Assembly (NCBI GenBank): GCA_045595605.1
Contig: JAZOAS010000147.1
Location: 1-16,130, forward strand
Source: SIG480 sp045595605
Lineage (GTDB): Bacteria > Bacillota > Clostridia > Oscillospirales > JAAYXM01
DNA length: 16,130 bases
Direction of reading: 5' to 3'
In this document: one piece after another, positions 14,456 to 16,130 of the stretch
How positions within the stretch are numbered: the first letter of the stretch is position 1
How the letters are laid out: the number at the start of each line of letters is the position of its first letter
Notes under the pieces: model-generated
Databases searched by the model: none
What the model was told of the DNA's origin: nothing
Seen by the model: the letters and a program-made list of their open reading frames with translations, nothing else
Made by a program: the position numbers and the translations under genes

Positions 14456-14866
14456 ATGCGTGGCGAATTTGAACATGTTATAGACGAAAAGGGAAGAATG
14501 TTTATCCCGTCAAAGTTCCGTGCTGAGCTCGGGTGCAGATTCGTTCTCACCAAAAGCGTAAATAAATGTCTTGTTGCGTATCCGACTGCTGACTGGGAAG
14601 CTTTTGAGGCAAAGCTCAAGTCTTACCCGTCAAGCAAGTCAACACCGCTTCTTCGTTTTTTTGTGGGCTCTTCTCAGGATATGGAGCTTGACGGACAGGG
14701 CCGAATCCTTGTTCCACAGAAGCTTCGTTCATATGCAGAGCTTGACAAGAATATCGTTGTTGTCGGTATGATTGACCACCTCGAAATCTGGGATGCAGAG
14801 GCTTGGGAGACAGGCATCGTTACTCCTGAGACTGCCGGTGAGCTTATGGAAGAGCTCGGTATATAG
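14456..14866 (+). CDS. mraZ: Transcriptional regulator MraZ
   Basis: A 136-residue DNA-binding protein with two SpoVT/AbrB-like swapped-hairpin halves. The first has the DEKGRMFIPSKFR motif (10-22), the second DGQGRILVPQKLR (79-91), as in the family. It forms a ring-shaped oligomer and controls the dcw cluster from its own promoter. Length is close to the usual 140-150. The ATG is preceded by AGGTGA, nine bases upstream, within the operator repeats, so MraZ binding could also affect expression of its own mRNA leader region. It is the first gene of the cluster and lies two bases before rsmH. Confidence 0.97.
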   Translation: MRGEFEHVIDEKGRMFIPSKFRAELGCRFVLTKSVNKCLVAYPTADWEAFEAKLKSYPSSKSTPLLRFFVGSSQDMELDGQGRILVPQKLRSYAELDKNIVVVGMIDHLEIWDAEAWETGIVTPETAGELMEELGI

Positions 14867-14868
14867 AG

Positions 14869-15789
14869 ATGGCAGAGCTTCATTTTCCGGTTATGCTCTC
14901 GGAATGTATAGAGCTGCTTGATATAAACCCTTCCGGTACATATATCGACGGAACCTTCGGCAGAGGCGGTCATTCCCGCGAGATTGCAAAAAAGCTCTCG
15001 CCTTCGGGAAAGCTCATCTGTATCGACCGCGATATGTCTGCTATTGAATACGGCAAAGAACTCTTTTCTGAATTTCAGAATGTTCATTTTATAAAAGGTG
15101 ATTTTTGTAACATACCTGAATTGGTATCTGAGAAGGCGGACGGGATACTTCTTGACCTCGGTGTTTCGTCCCCGCAGCTTGATGAATCCGAACGCGGATT
15201 TTCATATATGGCAGACGGCCCTCTCGATATGAGAATGGACAGAAGTCAGGCACTTACTGCTTTTGATATTGTCAACGGCTGGAGCTTTGAAGAAATTAAG
15301 CGAATTCTTTTTGAATACGGCGAAGAAAGATACTCTGCGAAAATCGCGTCTGCGATTGTAAGAGAGCGCGAGAAGAAAGAGATAAGTTCCACACTGCAAC
15401 TTGTGGATATCATAAAGGGGGCTATGCCGGCACCCGCGCTTCGCGAGAAACAGCATCCGGCAAAACGCTCTTTTCAGGGGCTTCGCATAGCTGTAAATAA
15501 CGAGCTTGGTGAGATAGAGGAGTTTCTCCAAAATCTCCCCGATATGCTAAAAACGGGCGGAAGGGCGGTCATAATAACCTTCCATTCGCTTGAAGACAGA
15601 CTCGTTAAACACGCTTTCAAGAAAGCTGAGAACCCTTGTACATGCCCGCCGCAGATTCCGGTTTGCGTGTGCGGAAAGAAACCGACTCTCAAGACTCTGA
15701 CATCAAAACCCGTGCTTCCGACGGATGATGAAATTGAACAAAATCCGCGTTCCCGTTCTGCAAAGGTGCGTGCGGCAAAGCGGCTATAA
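14869..15789 (+). CDS. rsmH: 16S rRNA m4C1402 N4-methyltransferase
   Basis: This 306-residue S-adenosylmethionine-dependent enzyme (older name MraW) N4-methylates C1402 of 16S rRNA in the decoding centre. Motif I is YIDGTFGRGGHSR (25-37). CIDRD (51-55), GDFCNI (77-82) and DGILLDLGVSSPQLDESERG (91-110) follow, then RSFQGLRIAVNNEL (200-213) and VIITFHSLEDRLVKHAFK (234-251). A Cys cluster near the C-terminus (Cys257, 259, 266, 268) is a common trait of Bacillota versions. There is no strong ribosome binding site; the ATG comes two bases after the mraZ stop, so coupling to mraZ translation is likely. Length fits the family. Confidence 0.97.
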   Translation: MAELHFPVMLSECIELLDINPSGTYIDGTFGRGGHSREIAKKLSPSGKLICIDRDMSAIEYGKELFSEFQNVHFIKGDFCNIPELVSEKADGILLDLGVSSPQLDESERGFSYMADGPLDMRMDRSQALTAFDIVNGWSFEEIKRILFEYGEERYSAKIASAIVREREKKEISSTLQLVDIIKGAMPAPALREKQHPAKRSFQGLRIAVNNELGEIEEFLQNLPDMLKTGGRAVIITFHSLEDRLVKHAFKKAENPCTCPPQIPVCVCGKKPTLKTLTSKPVLPTDDEIEQNPRSRSAKVRAAKRL

Positions 15790-15804
15790 GAAAGGAAAAT
15801 AAGA

Positions 15805-16130
15805 ATGCAGGCAGTTATTGAAAACACAACTACATACGACCTTTCGAGATTTGACAGAACAGCCGCAAAAAAAGAAGAGAAGACAGCGTCTTCTGCAAAA
15901 ACCAAAACAAAGGCGAGAGCGAAAACATCGATAAGCTCGTTTTCGGTTTTCTCGGCAATCGTAACCTTCGTTATGCTTGCGTCGCTCTTGTTTTCATATG
16001 TAGGGCTTACGGAAGCTTCGGACATAAACCGCAGAAGTTATGACGAGCTTGCGGATCTCCGAGAGGAGATTCAGATGCTCGAGATTGCGCGCAATCAGCG
16101 TATGGGCGCTTTGCAGGTGCGCGATTGGGC
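15805..16130 (+). CDS. ftsL: Probable FtsL-like division protein, 3' end missing
   Basis: The frame runs open from ATG 15805 to the window edge (108 codons), after an AAAGGA site and 15 bases behind rsmH. The predicted protein has a long basic cytoplasmic N-terminus (Lys/Ala-rich, 18-41), one transmembrane helix (about 46-67) and then a coiled-coil-like Leu/Ile heptad stretch (about 74-105). This topology and its position after mraZ-rsmH in the dcw cluster fit FtsL, which works in a complex with DivIC and DivIB at the septum. Sequence identity in FtsL is always low, so the call rests on topology and position. The window ends before its stop; the rest of the cluster (penicillin-binding protein, mraY, murD) would be expected to follow but is not seen. 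Confidence 0.8.
   Translation, partial: MQAVIENTTTYDLSRFDRTAAKKEEKTASSAKTKTKARAKTSISSFSVFSAIVTFVMLASLLFSYVGLTEASDINRRSYDELADLREEIQMLEIARNQRMGALQVRDW

Noticed and set aside
15474..16025. A 183-codon open frame on the minus strand
   Set aside because: It lies opposite rsmH and the ftsL-like gene, whose frames show clear family motifs or topology; no own signals are seen.

Overview
The window looks like chromosomal DNA of a low-to-mid GC member of the Bacillota, most likely an uncultured Clostridia lineage. The evidence is strong GGAGG-type ribosome binding sites, sigma-A-like promoters, U-tailed terminators, an SLH-domain surface protein, a stand-alone small alarmone synthetase, and an mraZ-rsmH-ftsL start of the division and cell wall (dcw) cluster. 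The species cannot be named from the sequence alone. No tRNA, rRNA, insertion sequence, CRISPR array or phage gene was seen. Gene packing is tight and no gene-free stretch exceeds about 300 bases.

Left part, minus strand (1-6680). A four-gene operon reads right to left: a MacA/HlyD-type adaptor with two lipoyl-like halves and a Gly/Met-rich tail, a MacB/LolD-type ATPase, a MacB/FtsX-type permease, and a secreted protein with three SLH domains. It ends in a perfect 15-bp hairpin terminator. Beyond that, a GH88 unsaturated glucuronyl hydrolase with its own promoter runs off the left edge.

Middle part (6745-10691). The Hsp33 redox chaperone gene hslO diverges from the transporter operon. It is followed by three small unrecognised genes that share an internal motif. 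Convergent to these, on the minus strand, are UDP-GlcNAc 2-epimerase (wecB/mnaA) and a membrane-anchored protein of uncertain, LolA-like type. A bidirectional terminator separates the two groups.

Right part (10723-16130). A plus-strand operon carries an Lrp/AsnC regulator, a class I/II aminotransferase (an arrangement like alaR-alaT of Bacillus subtilis) and ispE of the MEP isoprenoid pathway. A convergent small (p)ppGpp synthetase follows on the minus strand. Its 3' codons form one arm of the shared terminator. Divergent from it is the dcw cluster: mraZ, rsmH and a partial ftsL-like gene.

The most interesting signals are two. First, near-identical MraZ-type direct-repeat boxes lie in opposite orientations in the alarmone synthetase/mraZ intergenic region, suggesting joint control of alarmone synthesis and the division cluster. 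Second, the three-gene small-protein operon downstream of hslO carries a recurring short helical motif across two adjacent proteins.
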